Below, piece after piece: positions 18,367 to 26,779 of a stretch of DNA of 64,000 nt. Each line of letters begins with the position of its first letter. Positions within the stretch are counted from its first letter, which is position 1. The notes beneath the pieces are model-generated. The model was not told the DNA's origin and searched no databases. It saw only the letters and a program-made list of their open reading frames with translations. Position numbers and translations under genes: made by a program. Source of the stretch: an uncultured Demequina sp. (GTDB lineage Bacteria; Actinomycetota; Actinomycetes; Actinomycetales; Demequinaceae); contig CALALQ010000039.1 of assembly GCA_937925595.1 (NCBI GenBank), forward strand, positions 9,355-73,354. The letters are read 5' to 3'.

Positions 18367-18372
18367 TACGGT
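18367..18372 (+). promoter_or_regulatory. -10 (TACGGT) of a leaderless promoter
   Basis: TACGGT is followed by six bases and the ATG at 18379. No ribosome site is present, so the transcript probably starts at the start codon. Confidence 0.5.
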
Positions 18373-18378
18373 GGGCGC

Positions 18379-18879
18379 ATGCGCTGGTCAAAACTGTTCG
18401 ATGATCTCGAGGCTCAGCTGATGCACGCCGAGCGCGAGGCCTTCGAGGATGAGGTGCGCGAACGGGCCACGGCGGAGCGCGCGGCGATCAGTCTGGGATC
18501 GGTGCTTGCCGCGAGCGAAGGGGCGCGCGTGCGCGTGACGCTCGCTGGCGGGGAGCGGCTTGAGGGCGTGGTGCGTGACGCTGCCGCCCAGTGGATCCTT
18601 GTGGGCGAGGGAGCGCGAGAATGGCTCATCCCAGCGGGCGCAATCACGGCGCTCGACGGCGTGGAGCCGGGAGCGGGGGAGCCGGGACTGGTCGCAAGCC
18701 GCTTGACGCTCGGCCACGCGCTCAGGGCGCTCGCGGAGGATCACACCGCGGTGGTGGTGGCGACGCGCGGTTCCAATGCGCGCGGGCGCATCACGGCGGT
18801 GGGTGCCGACTACCTGGTGGTGGAAGGAACTGTGGTGCCGTTCGCCGCGATCCTCACGGTGGCGCCGGCCCCGGCTTAG
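18379..18879 (+). CDS. conserved actinobacterial hypothetical protein (cytoplasmic)
   Basis: A 166-residue soluble protein I recognise only as a type of hypothetical found in this part of actinobacterial genomes. It opens with a charged helix (MRWSKLFDDLEAQL) of about 45 residues. Two beta-rich halves follow that look alike: VRVTLAGGERLEGVVRD and the later TAVVVATRGSNARGRITAV, each leading to a short strand before a valine/isoleucine-rich end. This suggests two small Sm/SH3-like barrels. No catalytic motif is seen. It converges on the HTH gene with a four-base overlap of stops. Function unknown. Confidence 0.65.
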   Translation: MRWSKLFDDLEAQLMHAEREAFEDEVRERATAERAAISLGSVLAASEGARVRVTLAGGERLEGVVRDAAAQWILVGEGAREWLIPAGAITALDGVEPGAGEPGLVASRLTLGHALRALAEDHTAVVVATRGSNARGRITAVGADYLVVEGTVVPFAAILTVAPAPA

Positions 18880-19094
18880 GACTGGTTCTTGTCCTCGATG
18901 GCGAAGCGCTCGCGCGTCGCCGCGTACTGGCGCTGGATGTAGGCCTCGACCTCGCTCGCCTCGATCCGCCACTGATTGCGGCCGCCGATCTGAATGGCCG
19001 GGAGGTCGCCGGAGCGCACCAGGGCATATGCCTGGACCTGCGAGATGTTGAGCAGTTCCTGGACATCGGCGAGGGTGAGGAACCGTTGGGCCAT
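18876..19094 (-). CDS. small helix-turn-helix DNA-binding protein (excisionase/BldC-like)
   Basis: A 72-residue protein consisting of a single MerR/excisionase-type helix-turn-helix. It begins MAQRFLTLADVQELLNIS, continues with VRSGDLPAIQIGGRNQWRI, and ends in a charged tail. Such stand-alone domains include BldC of Streptomyces, a developmental regulator that binds direct repeats cooperatively, and phage excisionases; the genomic setting (no phage genes) favours a BldC-like chromosomal regulator. The ATG at 19094 has a CAGAAT element six bases upstream and no ribosome site. Its targets are unknown; divergent CpaB-like gene is a candidate. Confidence 0.8.
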   Translation of the reverse strand: MAQRFLTLADVQELLNISQVQAYALVRSGDLPAIQIGGRNQWRIEASEVEAYIQRQYAATRERFAIEDKNQS

Positions 19095-19100
19095 GCGGTC

Positions 19101-19106
19101 ATTCTG
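19101..19106 (-). promoter_or_regulatory. -10 (CAGAAT) of a leaderless promoter for the HTH gene
   Basis: On the minus strand CAGAAT is followed by six bases and the ATG at 19094. No Shine-Dalgarno sequence is present. Confidence 0.4.
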
Positions 19107-19198
19107 ACACGGCCCGCGCCGCGCTTGCCCTTATCCACAAGGGGTGGCGTCGTCGTGACGTTCACGGCATTATGGGCGGCACGACGAAGGGGGAGCCC

Positions 19199-19816
19199 AT
19201 GTCGAGCAGGTCCGACTCTGTCGCTGGGCGGATGCGCCGGCCGTCGTGGCGCGATCCACGGCTGCTCATAGGCCTCGCGCTCATCGCCGTAGCCGTGGTC
19301 GCCGTGGCGATGATCGTGCAGCGCGCGGACACCACCGAGCCGTTCTACGCCGCCGCGCGCGACCTCGCGCCGGGGACCGTGCTCAGCGAGCGGGATCTCG
19401 TGGTCGCCAAGGTGCGGGTGAGCGGTGGCGAATACGTTCGCAGCGCCGACGCCGTGGTGGGCAAGGTGCTCGACCGCACCGTTGGCGAGGGGGAGCTGGT
19501 TCCCGCGTCCGCCCTGGTGGCGCCCGACGCCTTTGATTCGCGGTCCATTGCCGTGGTCAGCGCGATGCCGCTCGCAGACGGCGTGGGAGTGGGCTCGCGA
19601 GTGGATGTGTGGGTCACGGTGCAGACGGACTCGGGACCGCAGTCTCGCCTCGTGGGCGCGGACCTGGCCGTGACTGATGTTCGAGAGGCCAAGTCGGCGC
19701 TGGGGTCCAGCGGCGGCCAGACCGTGTATATCGCGGTGCCCACCTCGGAGGTCGCGGCGGTGCTCAACGCGGTCTCCTCGGGTGGCGACGTCGCGATCGT
19801 GGCGGCGGGAACATGA
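19199..19816 (+). CDS. SAF-domain, CpaB/RcpC-like membrane protein
   Basis: A 205-residue protein with one membrane helix (about residues 20-38) and an outer SAF domain (about residues 48-110) with the usual ARDLAPGTVLSERDLV opening. A C-terminal domain similar to CpaB/RcpC of Flp pili follows. I chose the ATG at 19199 because it follows an AAGGGGGAG ribosome site; an in-frame ATG at 19172 would extend the cytoplasmic tail by nine residues. Its stop overlaps the CpaE-like gene by ATGA. No other Tad/Flp genes (TadA/CpaF ATPase, TadB/C, pilin) are present here, so a role in pilus assembly is uncertain. Confidence 0.75.
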   Translation: MSSRSDSVAGRMRRPSWRDPRLLIGLALIAVAVVAVAMIVQRADTTEPFYAAARDLAPGTVLSERDLVVAKVRVSGGEYVRSADAVVGKVLDRTVGEGELVPASALVAPDAFDSRSIAVVSAMPLADGVGVGSRVDVWVTVQTDSGPQSRLVGADLAVTDVREAKSALGSSGGQTVYIAVPTSEVAAVLNAVSSGGDVAIVAAGT

Positions 19817-21021
19817 CGGGCGTCGTGCTTGCGGTGTCCTCAAGCGCGGAGGACGCCATCGCCGCGGCCGTCGCCGCCCATCCTGAGCTCACGCTGGTCC
19901 GACGCTGTGCCGACCTGGCGGAGGGCCTTGCCGCGGCGTCGGCTGGGGTGGCGCGCGTGGCGGTGGTATCGCCGCAGCGGCACCTGGATCGCGTGACCCT
20001 TGGCGAGTTCGCGCATATGCGCGTGCGGGTCATTGGCGTAGCGGCCGACGACGACGAGGCCCGCGTTCTCACGGCGTTGGGAGTGCCCGTGGTGGCCGCT
20101 GGCGATCCGTTGGCGGTCGCGGATGCGGCGGCAACGGCTCCCGCGGCGGTCGCGCCGGAGCCGGAGCCGGAGCCACCCATCGCGAGTGGGAGCGTGGTGG
20201 CGGCGTGGGGTCCCACGGGAGCGCCGGGGCGAACGTCGGTCGCCGTGAATCTTGCAGCGTGGCTCGCGCGGCGGGTGCCGACGCTGCTCGTTGACCTCGA
20301 CACCTACGGGGCAGCAGTGGCGCAGACCCTTGCGCTCACCGATGACACCCCTGGTATTGCGGCTGTTGCGCGAGCTGGTGCGCAGGGAGAGGCGGATGCC
20401 GCGACGGTGCGGCGGCATGCGCGTGTGATTGAGAAGAACTTCGCTGTGCTGACCGGACTGCCACGGCCGGGTCGATGGGCGGAGATCGCTCCCGCGGCGC
20501 TCGATGCGGCCTGGCCTGCGATGCGAGCGGCAGCAGAGATCACGGTGGTCGACTGCGGCTTCGGGCTGCCAACTGATGGCTCGAACCGCCGCGACGGGGC
20601 GACGCTCTCTGCACTCGCGGAGGCCGACCTCATCCTTGCCGTGGGCAGCGCGGAGCCGGTAGCGATGCAGCGGTTTGTCGATGGCCTCGCCGATCTTGGA
20701 GATGTGGTGCCGGACGCGCGCGAGAAACTCATCGTCGCGGTCAACAGGGTGCGCCGATCCGTCGCCGGAGCCAATCCTGAGCGCCAGGTGGCCGATGCGC
20801 TCGCCCGGTACGCGGGCGTCGGCGAGGCATGGATGATCCCGTGGGATCCGCGCACTGCCGACCACGCCGCGCTGCACGGGGTGACCTGGCTCGAAGCCGC
20901 CGCGAGGGGGCCCGCCAGCCACGCCGTCGGGCGATTGGCCGATGCTGTGGTGGAGCGGCTCGCGGACCTTGGCGACACTCCGGCGCGATCAAGCGAGCGC
21001 GAGGCGGCGCTGACAGACTGA
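19813..21021 (+). CDS. CpaE/MinD-like P-loop protein with altered Walker A
   Basis: A 402-residue protein. The N-terminal 110 residues resemble a degenerate receiver-like domain as in CpaE; a Glu/Pro-rich linker follows, then a MinD/ParA-type domain (about residues 132-385). The P-loop reads GPTGAPGRTS, with arginine where the catalytic lysine of GKT/S is expected, while the following VDLDTYG and VVDCGFG correspond to the other nucleotide-site motifs. Relatives in other actinobacteria are annotated as septum-site or Flp-pilus proteins, and I believe the GAPGRT variant recurs among them. It is probably a nucleotide-binding or scaffold protein rather than a strong ATPase. Translationally coupled to the CpaB-like gene. 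Confidence 0.75.
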   Translation: MTGVVLAVSSSAEDAIAAAVAAHPELTLVRRCADLAEGLAAASAGVARVAVVSPQRHLDRVTLGEFAHMRVRVIGVAADDDEARVLTALGVPVVAAGDPLAVADAAATAPAAVAPEPEPEPPIASGSVVAAWGPTGAPGRTSVAVNLAAWLARRVPTLLVDLDTYGAAVAQTLALTDDTPGIAAVARAGAQGEADAATVRRHARVIEKNFAVLTGLPRPGRWAEIAPAALDAAWPAMRAAAEITVVDCGFGLPTDGSNRRDGATLSALAEADLILAVGSAEPVAMQRFVDGLADLGDVVPDAREKLIVAVNRVRRSVAGANPERQVADALARYAGVGEAWMIPWDPRTADHAALHGVTWLEAAARGPASHAVGRLADAVVERLADLGDTPARSSEREAALTD

Positions 21022-21025
21022 AGGC

Positions 21026-21463
21026 ATGCGCGTATTTGTGCCCGGCTCGGTGGATGAGATCAAGCATTACTCCTCGGGGCAGTGGGAGCCGGATCGCGGC
21101 TATGCGGTGACGGAGCGGCTGATGGAGATCAGCGCGTATGACGACCCGGACGAGCTCGCGGAGCAGGCTCGCGACGCCGCCGCTGAGGACTCGATCGTGG
21201 TGCTGGGATCGCGACTGCGGCTCGTCGTCGCGATCGATGTGTCGCGGGCGGATGCGGTGCCGGTGCCGGACGTGCACCCCGCGGCCGTCACGGTGTCGGG
21301 CCGGGGGATGCCGGACTCGATCGCGTGCTTCTTCCTCGACGAGCCGGACGCGGAGGCCGATGCTCGCGCCGCCGCCGGGGGCGATGATGAGGCGCTCGAG
21401 AGGCTCGAGGAGCGGGACCTGCTGTGGTACGACGTCAGCGAGGTTGAGCAGCTGCCGCTCTAG
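21026..21463 (+). CDS. DUF6912-type protein
   Basis: A 145-residue soluble, acidic protein beginning MRVFVPGSVDE. It has an alternating strand/helix pattern and a C-terminal LLWYDVSEVEQL that is typical of a small actinobacterial family (DUF6912) of unknown function. No catalytic residues are evident. CAGACT lies six bases before the ATG, so a separate leaderless start is possible even though only four bases separate it from the preceding gene. Its stop overlaps the hisN stop by three bases in convergent orientation. Confidence 0.65.
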   Translation: MRVFVPGSVDEIKHYSSGQWEPDRGYAVTERLMEISAYDDPDELAEQARDAAAEDSIVVLGSRLRLVVAIDVSRADAVPVPDVHPAAVTVSGRGMPDSIACFFLDEPDAEADARAAAGGDDEALERLEERDLLWYDVSEVEQLPL

Positions 21464-22260
21464 ATGTCCGCCGTCCCGATGATCCCCAAGACCGCCTGGT
21501 GGATGAGGCCGTTGGTGGCCACAGCGTCGGCCCCAAAGGGACCGGGGATGCCGGCGAGCGATGTGAAGGTGCCGCCAGCCTCCTCGATGATGGGGACAAG
21601 GGCGGCCATGTCGTAGAGCGCGAGCTCGGGTTCGGTGGCGATGTCGACGATGCCTTCCGCGACCATCATGTAGCTGAGGAAGTCGCCAAAAGCCCTCGTG
21701 CGCCACACGCGGCGGGTGAGCTCCAGGAAGTCGGGGAGCAGGCCGCGATCCTCCCAGCCGTCGAGGCTTGAGTAGGAGAGCATCGCGTCGTCGAGGTGCG
21801 CGCGCGTCGAGACGCGCATGCGTTCTGCGCGACGGAAGGTGGTGCCCTTCCAGGCGCCGTCGCCCTTCGTGGCGAACCAGCGTCGGCCCAGGGCAGGGGC
21901 GCTCGCGACGCCTACGACGGGCTTGCGGTCATCGTAGAGCGCGATGAGCGTGGCCCACACGGGGATGTCGCGCACATAGTTCTTGGTGCCGTCCACCGGG
22001 TCGATGATCCACTGCCGCGCCGAGCCGCCCTTGGGCCCGAACTCCTCGCCATAGATCGCGTCCTCGCGCCGCTCGCGCTCGAGGATTTTGCGCACCATCT
22101 CCTCGGCGCCGCGATCTACGGCGGTGACGGGGGTCTCGTCCGCCTTGAGCTGGACCTCGAGCAGTTCCGTGGCGAAGTTCGCGAGGGTGAACTTGTCCAC
22201 CTCGTCCGCGATGCGCATGGCGAGTTTGAGGTCGTCCGCATAGGGCCCGGTTGGCTGCAT
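21460..22260 (-). CDS. hisN: histidinol-phosphatase HisN (inositol-monophosphatase family)
   Basis: A 266-residue member of the magnesium-dependent inositol monophosphatase family. Metal and phosphate site motifs are complete: GEEFG near residue 73, DPVDGTKNYVRDIPVW near 91-106, and the C-terminal LALYDMAALVPIIEEAGG. The DGTKNY(V/L)R version with this C-terminal motif is typical of actinobacterial HisN, which dephosphorylates L-histidinol phosphate in histidine synthesis; a broader phosphatase activity cannot be excluded. No other his gene is nearby, as is common for hisN. Start ATG at 22260, leaderless by its TACCCT -10. Two CCGACGCTG copies lie inside the gene and one just upstream. Confidence 0.85.
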   Translation of the reverse strand: MQPTGPYADDLKLAMRIADEVDKFTLANFATELLEVQLKADETPVTAVDRGAEEMVRKILERERREDAIYGEEFGPKGGSARQWIIDPVDGTKNYVRDIPVWATLIALYDDRKPVVGVASAPALGRRWFATKGDGAWKGTTFRRAERMRVSTRAHLDDAMLSYSSLDGWEDRGLLPDFLELTRRVWRTRAFGDFLSYMMVAEGIVDIATEPELALYDMAALVPIIEEAGGTFTSLAGIPGPFGADAVATNGLIHQAVLGIIGTADI

Positions 22261-22266
22261 GCTTCC

Positions 22267-22272
22267 AGGGTA
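22267..22272 (-). promoter_or_regulatory. -10 (TACCCT) of the leaderless hisN promoter
   Basis: On the minus strand TACCCT is followed by six bases and the hisN ATG. A CCGACGCTG motif lies at 22285-22293, just upstream of this element. Confidence 0.45.
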
Positions 22273-22434
22273 GTGGGGGCGTGGCCGACGCTGGGGTTGG
22301 GTGAGCGCGGCACGTGCCGTCCACAGGCGAGGCGCTTAGGCGAATTATCCACATTTGGATACGGTGTGGTAACGGTTGGCGGAGCGTGGGAAATCTCGGG
22401 GTTCTTTGTCAGACCCCCTCTGTTGACTGGTCCC

Positions 22435-23715
22435 ATGACCTTCTCGCTCGCCGACCTCGACGCCATCGCCGCCGCGCTGCGCGAGTTCGCGGACGCCGAC
22501 CTCACCGGCCTCCCGCGCGACGAGCTCCTGCGCCTCCAGCGCCTAGCCGCCGACGGCCGTCGCGCCTGGGACGTCGCCCTCGCCACCATCGCCGGGGAGA
22601 TTGCCCGACGCTCGCGCGCCGAAGACGGTCCCAGCGGCCTTGCGCGGCAGCAGGGATTCGCGTCGCCTGAGCAGCTGGTCGCAAGCATGATCGGTGCCCC
22701 CGTGAGCGACGGCCGCCGCCTCGTCGCCGCCGGTCGCACCCTCCAGCCCGACGCTGCCACGCCCAAGCGCGAGCGTCACCCCTTCGTCGCGCAGGCTTTG
22801 AGGGACGGCGCAATCACCGTTGCGATGGCCGAGTTGATCACGAGCACGGTTGAAGCCCTTGAAGGGGATACATCCGAGCTTGAGGCGACCCTGGTGCAGA
22901 TAGCGCGCACTCATGACTTTGGCCGGCTCCGCCTTGCGTGCCGCACCTATGGCGCCCGGCACGATGCCGTGCAACTGCAGGAGCGCGAGAAGAAGCAGCA
23001 CGAAGAGCGCTTCATCGAGGTCACTGAGGACATCGACGGCACGATCCGCTTCCGCGGCAACCTGGGGCCGGTGGGCGGCATCGCGCTGCGCACCTTCCTC
23101 GACGCCCAAGTGAAGGCCGCGTTCCAAGCTCGGCGCGAGGGCCCGGACGATAACCGCACCGCGGGTCAGATCCGCGCCGACGCCCTGGCGGCACTGGCGA
23201 TGCACGGCCTGGACTGCGAGACCCCAGGCTCGGGGGTCAAGGCCACGATCATCGTCAGGATTGATCGCGACGACCTCGAGCGTGATGTGGGCATAGCGAC
23301 CTGTGACGCGGTGGGCACGCCCATCTCGCTGGACCTGCTGCGGCAGGTGGCGGTCGACGCCTCGGTTCTGCCGATGGTCATGGACGGCAATTCCGTGGTG
23401 CTCGATCAGGGCCGAGAGCAGCGCCTCTACAGCTGGCAGCAGCGCATGGCCCTCGCCCAGCGAGACGGAGGCTGCGTGAAGTGCCACGCGCCCATCTCGC
23501 ACTGCATCACCCACCACATCCAGTGGTGGTCAAAGGACGGCACCACGGACCTGCGAAACGGGGTCCTGCTCTGTCCCAGGTGTCATACCCAGGTGCACTA
23601 CGACAAGTGGGAGATAGAAGTCGACGAGGAGAACCGAGTGTGGCTCGTTCCGCCCGCCCACGTTGACCCCGGGCGACAACGAATACTCGGCGGCCTCGCA
23701 GCCCTCACCGTCTAG
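22435..23715 (+). CDS. HNH endonuclease, DUF222/13E12 repeat family
   Basis: A 426-residue protein: DUF222 domain over about residues 1-320, then an HNH nuclease motif near 340-385 with two CxxC-type zinc knuckles (CVKC and CPRC) and the catalytic ITHHIQWW and NGVLLC. Members of this family, named after mycobacterial 13E12 repeats, are found in many copies per genome in actinobacteria and are suspected mobile or self-spreading elements; no function is established. The ATG at 22435 is the first start that gives the family N-terminus (MTFSLADLD); the frame is open further upstream but antisense to hisN. No flanking repeats suggest a recent insertion. Confidence 0.85.
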   Translation: MTFSLADLDAIAAALREFADADLTGLPRDELLRLQRLAADGRRAWDVALATIAGEIARRSRAEDGPSGLARQQGFASPEQLVASMIGAPVSDGRRLVAAGRTLQPDAATPKRERHPFVAQALRDGAITVAMAELITSTVEALEGDTSELEATLVQIARTHDFGRLRLACRTYGARHDAVQLQEREKKQHEERFIEVTEDIDGTIRFRGNLGPVGGIALRTFLDAQVKAAFQARREGPDDNRTAGQIRADALAALAMHGLDCETPGSGVKATIIVRIDRDDLERDVGIATCDAVGTPISLDLLRQVAVDASVLPMVMDGNSVVLDQGREQRLYSWQQRMALAQRDGGCVKCHAPISHCITHHIQWWSKDGTTDLRNGVLLCPRCHTQVHYDKWEIEVDEENRVWLVPPAHVDPGRQRILGGLAALTV

Positions 23716-23756
23716 ACGGGAGAGGGCCAAGAGGTGTGTCCGGGCGCGGGGAGTTC

Positions 23757-24773
23757 CTAGTAACTCTCACCCGCAGCGCGCGAGGCGAGCAGGCGGCGGA
23801 TCGAGTCGACTCGGGCATGACGGTCGGCGTCATCGCCGGCCCACGCGTCGAGCTCGCAGCCCGCCTCCGCCGACTCGTGCGTGCAGCCGCGAGGACACAA
23901 CTGAGCCGCCGCCTGAGCCACATCCGGGAACGCCTCAATGAAATGCGCCGGATCCACGTGAGCGAGTCCGAACGACCGCACGCCGGGAGTGTCGATGATC
24001 CAGCCGCCGCTCGGCAGCTCGAGCATCGCGGAAGAAGTCGACGTGTGCCGTCCCCGGCCCGTCACGTCATTCACACGCCCCACGGCACGGTCTGCATCCG
24101 GCACGAGCGCGTTGACGAGCGTCGACTTGCCCACGCCCGACGGCCCCACGAACACCGTCCGCTCGCCGTAGAGCTCCTGCTTGAGGCGCTGGAAGCCAGG
24201 ATCGGCTTCGGGCCCGCCGTCGCGACGCACAGAGACCTCGATGACTGTGACGCCCAGCGGCTCGTACATGGCCCGCAGCGCATCCGCAGAGGCGAGGTCC
24301 GCCTTGGTGAGCACCAGGATCGCGACCATCCCCGCGTCGAACCCCGCCACCAGGCAGCGGTCAATGATCCGCGGATTGGGCTCCGGATCCGCCAGCGCCG
24401 CAAAGATCGCGAGCTGCCGCGCATTCGCGACCACCACGCGCTCCGTCGTGTCCGTATCGTCCGCCGTGCGCCGCAGCGCCGTCACCCTCTCATCCCGGCG
24501 CACGATCCGTGCCAGCGTGTCCGGCGCCCCCGAGGTGTCGCCAACCACGCCCACGAAGTCGCCAACCACCAGCCCGCGCCGCCCCAACTCACGGGCCTTC
24601 ACCGCGGTGACCACTACGTCGTCCAACTGAACCGTGTAGCGGCCGCGATCGACCGCGATGACGGTGCCGTCCACCGCGTCGTTGTGGCTGGGTCGAATCT
24701 TGGAGCGCGGCCTTGACCCGCGACCCGGACGCACCTTCGCGTCCGACTCGTCGTAACGGCTCCAGTCACTCAC
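23757..24773 (-). CDS. rsgA: ribosome small-subunit GTPase RsgA
   Basis: A 338-residue circularly permuted GTPase that helps mature the 30S subunit. The N-terminal OB-fold region (about residues 30-105) is followed by the G motifs in permuted order: G4 LTKAD, G1 GPSGVGKST and G3 DTPG. The C-terminal zinc-binding segment CPRGCTHESAEAGC is intact. The GTG start at 24773 overlaps the aroA stop as GTGA; the frame continues far upstream but that part is antisense-like and not homologous. It ends the doxX-aroA-rsgA operon. Linkage of aroA and rsgA is common in actinobacteria. Confidence 0.95.
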   Translation of the reverse strand: MSDWSRYDESDAKVRPGRGSRPRSKIRPSHNDAVDGTVIAVDRGRYTVQLDDVVVTAVKARELGRRGLVVGDFVGVVGDTSGAPDTLARIVRRDERVTALRRTADDTDTTERVVVANARQLAIFAALADPEPNPRIIDRCLVAGFDAGMVAILVLTKADLASADALRAMYEPLGVTVIEVSVRRDGGPEADPGFQRLKQELYGERTVFVGPSGVGKSTLVNALVPDADRAVGRVNDVTGRGRHTSTSSAMLELPSGGWIIDTPGVRSFGLAHVDPAHFIEAFPDVAQAAAQLCPRGCTHESAEAGCELDAWAGDDADRHARVDSIRRLLASRAAGESY

Positions 24774-26137
24774 GCAGCAGGTGCTCCCTGCGCGAGCATG
24801 CTCTGCCACATGGCGGGAAAGTCGGGCATGGTCTTGGACGTGGTTGCCACGTCGCGCACCTGCAGCCCCGGCACCGCGAGCCCAAGGATCGCCGCGAAGG
24901 TCGCCATCCGGTGGTCGTGATAGGTCTCCATCACCGCCGGCCTCAAGCCGCCAACCGGCATGCCCCCAAACTTGAGCGAGTCGTCGCCCGCGAGGCAGGA
25001 ACCGCCCACTCGCTCGACCTCGGCGGCAATCGCCGCGAGCCGGTCCGTCTCGTGGCCGCGGAGGTGGCCGATCCCCGTCAGATGCGAGGGCCCAGAAGCG
25101 AGCGCACATAGCGCCGCAATCGTTGGCGTGATCTCGCCCGCCGCGCTGAGGTCGGCCTCGATGCCCTTGATGGACTCAAGTCCCGTCCCCGTCACCGACA
25201 GCACCCCGTCGGAAAGCGACCACTCGGCCCCCATCCGCGACAGCAGCTCGGGGAACAGCGCCCCCGGCTGCGTCGTCGTGCTCGGCCACCCCGGAATGCG
25301 CACGGTCCCACCAGCCACCAGAGCGGCCGCAATGAACGGACCCGCATTGGAAAGATCGGGCTCCACGCGGATCTCATCCAAGTGAATCGTGCCCGGGTGC
25401 ACCACCCACGTGGTCTCGTCGGGCTGGTCCACGCGCACACCTGCGCCACGCAGCGCCTCCACGGTCATCTGAATATGAGGCAGGCTCGGCAGGTGCTCGC
25501 CCACGTGGCGAATGGTGAGCCCCGCAGGAAGCCGCGCTCCCACGAGCAGCAGGCCCGTCACAAACTGCGAAGACCCAGAAGCGTCGATCTCCACCACATT
25601 CTTGGGCGGCTCCACCGGCGCGCCAATGACCGGGATCGCCCCCGTGGCGATCGACGGCTCAGGCGACACCGTGAACGGCAGCGTCCCGCGGCCCCCATCC
25701 TCAACCGTCGCACCCAGCTGCCGCAGGCCCTCGAGCAGCGGTCCCATAGGGCGCACTCGAGCACCGTCATCGCCATCAAACGCCACCCGGCCATCGCCGA
25801 GCAGCACGAGCGGCGGCACAAACCGCATCACCGTGCCGGCAAGTCCGCAGTCGATGCGCCCGCCGCCCTGAATGGGACCCGGCGTCACGACCCATGCGTC
25901 GGGGTCGCGCACGTCGACATTGATGCCCAAAGAGTCGAGCGCCGCCATCATGAGCGACGAGTCGCGAGAGGCGAGCCCGCCACGAATGGTGACCGGAGCG
26001 TCGGCCAGTGCCGCGAGCACCAGGTAGCGGTTGGTGAGCGACTTGGAGCCAGGGACCGAGACCGTCGCGTCGAGCGGCCCCGCAGCCACCGGCGCATCCC
26101 AGATCTCGCCCGGCCGTGTTCCGGGCGCGGCCGTCAC
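24770..26137 (-). CDS. aroA: 3-phosphoshikimate 1-carboxyvinyltransferase (EPSP synthase)
   Basis: A 455-residue enzyme of the shikimate pathway that joins phosphoenolpyruvate and shikimate 3-phosphate. Characteristic segments are PGSKSLTNRYLVLAAL near residue 30, CGLAGTVMRF near 98, ASGSSQFVTGLLL near 190, and ETYHDHRMATFAAILGL near 408-424. Length and motifs are those of a complete, active enzyme. The GTG start overlaps the DoxX stop (GTGA, 26134-26137) and the stop overlaps rsgA, so all three genes are translationally linked. Confidence 0.96.
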   Translation of the reverse strand: MTAAPGTRPGEIWDAPVAAGPLDATVSVPGSKSLTNRYLVLAALADAPVTIRGGLASRDSSLMMAALDSLGINVDVRDPDAWVVTPGPIQGGGRIDCGLAGTVMRFVPPLVLLGDGRVAFDGDDGARVRPMGPLLEGLRQLGATVEDGGRGTLPFTVSPEPSIATGAIPVIGAPVEPPKNVVEIDASGSSQFVTGLLLVGARLPAGLTIRHVGEHLPSLPHIQMTVEALRGAGVRVDQPDETTWVVHPGTIHLDEIRVEPDLSNAGPFIAAALVAGGTVRIPGWPSTTTQPGALFPELLSRMGAEWSLSDGVLSVTGTGLESIKGIEADLSAAGEITPTIAALCALASGPSHLTGIGHLRGHETDRLAAIAAEVERVGGSCLAGDDSLKFGGMPVGGLRPAVMETYHDHRMATFAAILGLAVPGLQVRDVATTSKTMPDFPAMWQSMLAQGAPAA

Positions 26138-26658
26138 CGGAACAACTTCCTCAGCTTGGCGGACGCGTCATCCTGGGCCCTGGCCAACTTCGCCTCCGCG
26201 GCCTTTGCCTGCTTCTTGGTCTTGGCCTTCGCCTTCTTCGCCTTCACCTTGGCGTTGTGGCGGCTTGAGTGCCCCGCCGATGCTGCGAGCAGCACCCCGC
26301 CAAGCAGCGCCGCTCCCTTGAGGAAGTTCTCCATTCCCTCGCGGCGCTTGACCTCGTCGGTCTCCTTCCAGAACGGCTCCTCAAGCGGAAGCACACCGGC
26401 GTTGAGCAGGAACAGGGCGAGTGCGGACGTGCGCGGCGTGCGGCTCAGCGCAAGCGATGCGGCAGTGCCCACCGTGATGGCGGCATGTGCCTTGACGACA
26501 TCCGTCGCGCTGACGTCGGGGACTCCAAAGTCGGCGAGCGCGGGTTCGACTTCCGGGGCGATCTTCGCGGCGCGCTCCTCGGGGCTGAGGAATGTTGTCA
26601 CGCCGTTGTAGACGAACCACGACGCGAGCAGGGGCCTAGCCAAGTGACGCAGAACCAT
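26134..26658 (-). CDS. DoxX family membrane protein
   Basis: A 174-residue protein with four predicted membrane helices in the first 130 residues, beginning [18 protein letters not shown] as in DoxX-type proteins. The C-terminal 40 residues are a long alternating Lys/Ala helix ([16 protein letters not shown] and similar) that would lie in the cytoplasm and could bind acidic surfaces. DoxX proteins are small redox-associated membrane proteins; in mycobacteria one forms a complex with SodA and SseA for thiol stress. Its position back-to-back with sigR is suggestive, but no thiol gene is adjacent. Leaderless ATG at 26658. Confidence 0.8.
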   Translation of the reverse strand: MVLRHLARPLLASWFVYNGVTTFLSPEERAAKIAPEVEPALADFGVPDVSATDVVKAHAAITVGTAASLALSRTPRTSALALFLLNAGVLPLEEPFWKETDEVKRREGMENFLKGAALLGGVLLAASAGHSSRHNAKVKAKKAKAKTKKQAKAAEAKLARAQDDASAKLRKLFR

Positions 26659-26664
26659 AGCCCT

Positions 26665-26670
26665 ACGCTA
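26665..26670 (-). promoter_or_regulatory. -10 (TAGCGT) of the leaderless doxX-aroA-rsgA promoter
   Basis: On the minus strand TAGCGT is followed by six bases and the ATG at 26658. It would drive the whole three-gene operon. Confidence 0.5.
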
Positions 26671-26699
26671 CCTTGCGTTCCGCGAGAGGGTGAGGGGCC

Positions 26700-26725
26700 G
26701 GAATGCCACGGCCCTCCAATGCGTT
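26700..26725 (+). promoter_or_regulatory. sigma-R (SigR/SigH) type autoregulatory promoter
   Basis: GGAAT (26700-26704) and GTT (26723-26725) are separated by exactly 18 bases, the consensus of promoters read by sigma-R of Streptomyces and SigH of mycobacteria. It lies directly upstream of sigR, giving the positive autoregulation known for this sigma factor. The transcript would start near 26731. Confidence 0.85.
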
Positions 26726-26779
26726 GCCAACCCCATGACACTCACGCTTGCTGCCACGCGCGCGGTAGCCTCGACGGTG

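Noticed and set aside
18353..18372. TTGACG (18353-18358) as the -35 for the TACGGT -10
   Set aside because: The spacing is only eight bases, far from 16-19; the -10 alone with a leaderless start is the better reading.
21796..22434. In-frame upstream extension of the HNH gene
   Set aside because: The extension lies antisense to hisN and the family N-terminus begins at the ATG at 22435.
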